DNA of 5,367 nt, taken from assembly GCA_958349075.1 (NCBI GenBank), contig CATWBR010000326.1, positions 1-5,367 on the forward strand, read 5' to 3'. The stretch's first letter is position 1. Every line of letters begins with the position of its first letter. Made by a program: the position numbers and the translations under genes. Below, piece by piece: positions 5,260 through 5,367 of the stretch. Under the pieces are notes generated by a model. That model was not told the DNA's origin and ran no database searches. It worked only from the letters and a program-made list of their open reading frames with translations. The DNA comes from an uncultured Clostridium sp. (GTDB lineage Bacteria > Bacillota > Clostridia > Lachnospirales > Lachnospiraceae).

Positions 5260-5304
5260 CAGGTGTCTTTCTTTGTACTATGATTATATTCATTCTCACA
5301 CCTG
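5260..5304. promoter_or_regulatory. Inverted CAGGTGT repeat flanking a TATAAT box
   Basis: CAGGTGT (5260-5266) and its exact reverse complement ACACCTG (5298-5304) face each other across 31 bases. A consensus minus-strand -10 box TATAAT (5288-5283) lies between them, with no good -35 partner. This arrangement suits a pair of operator half-sites controlling the phosphorylase gene, about 38 bp apart centre to centre. The binding protein is unknown, and 7-bp arms could arise by chance. Confidence 0.35.
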
Positions 5305-5330
5305 TGCGCTATCAGTTTCTTGCCTGCTTT

Positions 5331-5358
5331 TTTATAATTATTGCTCCCATGTCGACAA
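5331..5358 (-). promoter_or_regulatory. Candidate promoter of the phosphorylase gene
   Basis: On the minus strand TTGTCG (5358-5353) is followed after 16 bases by TATAAA (5336-5331). Transcription would start near 5324 and leave a leader of about 100 bases that contains the CAGGTGT inverted repeat. It competes with the TATAAT box at 5283-5288, which is a better -10 but lacks a -35. Confidence 0.4.
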
Positions 5359-5367
5359 TATTCAACC

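Noticed and set aside
5357..5365. TTGAATATT on the minus strand upstream of lnpA, matching 40-48 before the LysR gene
   Set aside because: Only nine AT-rich bases match, without the TTTCAACATAT partner, so it is not good evidence that the LysR protein also controls lnpA.

Overview
The window reads as chromosomal DNA from a gut-type member of the Firmicutes, most likely Lachnospiraceae (Enterocloster, Hungatella or a relative). This is inference, from strong AGGAGG-type ribosome binding sites, intrinsic terminators, roughly 50 % GC genes separated by AT-rich promoters, and the protein families present. No RNA gene, CRISPR array, insertion sequence or replication origin is visible.

Layout. (1) 90-983 (+): a full-length LysR-type regulator, preceded by an AT-rich region that may hold a divergent promoter for a gene off the left edge. 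(2) 984-1266: a noncoding stretch packed with hairpins. It includes two copies, 128 bp apart, of a 67-bp repeat that folds on itself, and it ends in a terminator for the operon arriving from the other side. (3) 1267-2167 (-): a tightly spaced two-gene operon, promoter-proximal cyclophilin-like small protein (DUF3830/TM1367-like) and then a 161-aa protein of unknown family. Its promoter has a good -35/-10 pair and a T-N11-A palindrome at about -65, where LysR-type regulators normally bind. (4) 2313-2513: a spacer with an unexplained GC-rich block. (5) 2514-3031 (+): a GNAT acetyltransferase gene that has lost its middle and shifted frame; the 3' coding remnant is still readable in another frame. 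(6) 3059-5221 (-): an intact GH112 1,3-beta-galactosyl-N-acetylhexosamine phosphorylase (lacto-N-biose/galacto-N-biose phosphorylase), with its own terminator placed against the GNAT remnant and promoter candidates up to the right edge.

How the parts fit. The phosphorylase splits Gal-beta-1,3-HexNAc disaccharides from mucin or milk glycans inside the cell, giving galactose 1-phosphate and the free N-acetylhexosamine; no transporter or partner enzyme of that pathway lies in the window. The LysR gene and the two-gene operon converge. An 11-base sequence shared by their upstream regions, followed in both by TTGAAT, suggests that this LysR protein controls both itself (or a left-hand divergent gene) and the operon. 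The operon has no obvious enzyme, and it is the best candidate here for undescribed biology.
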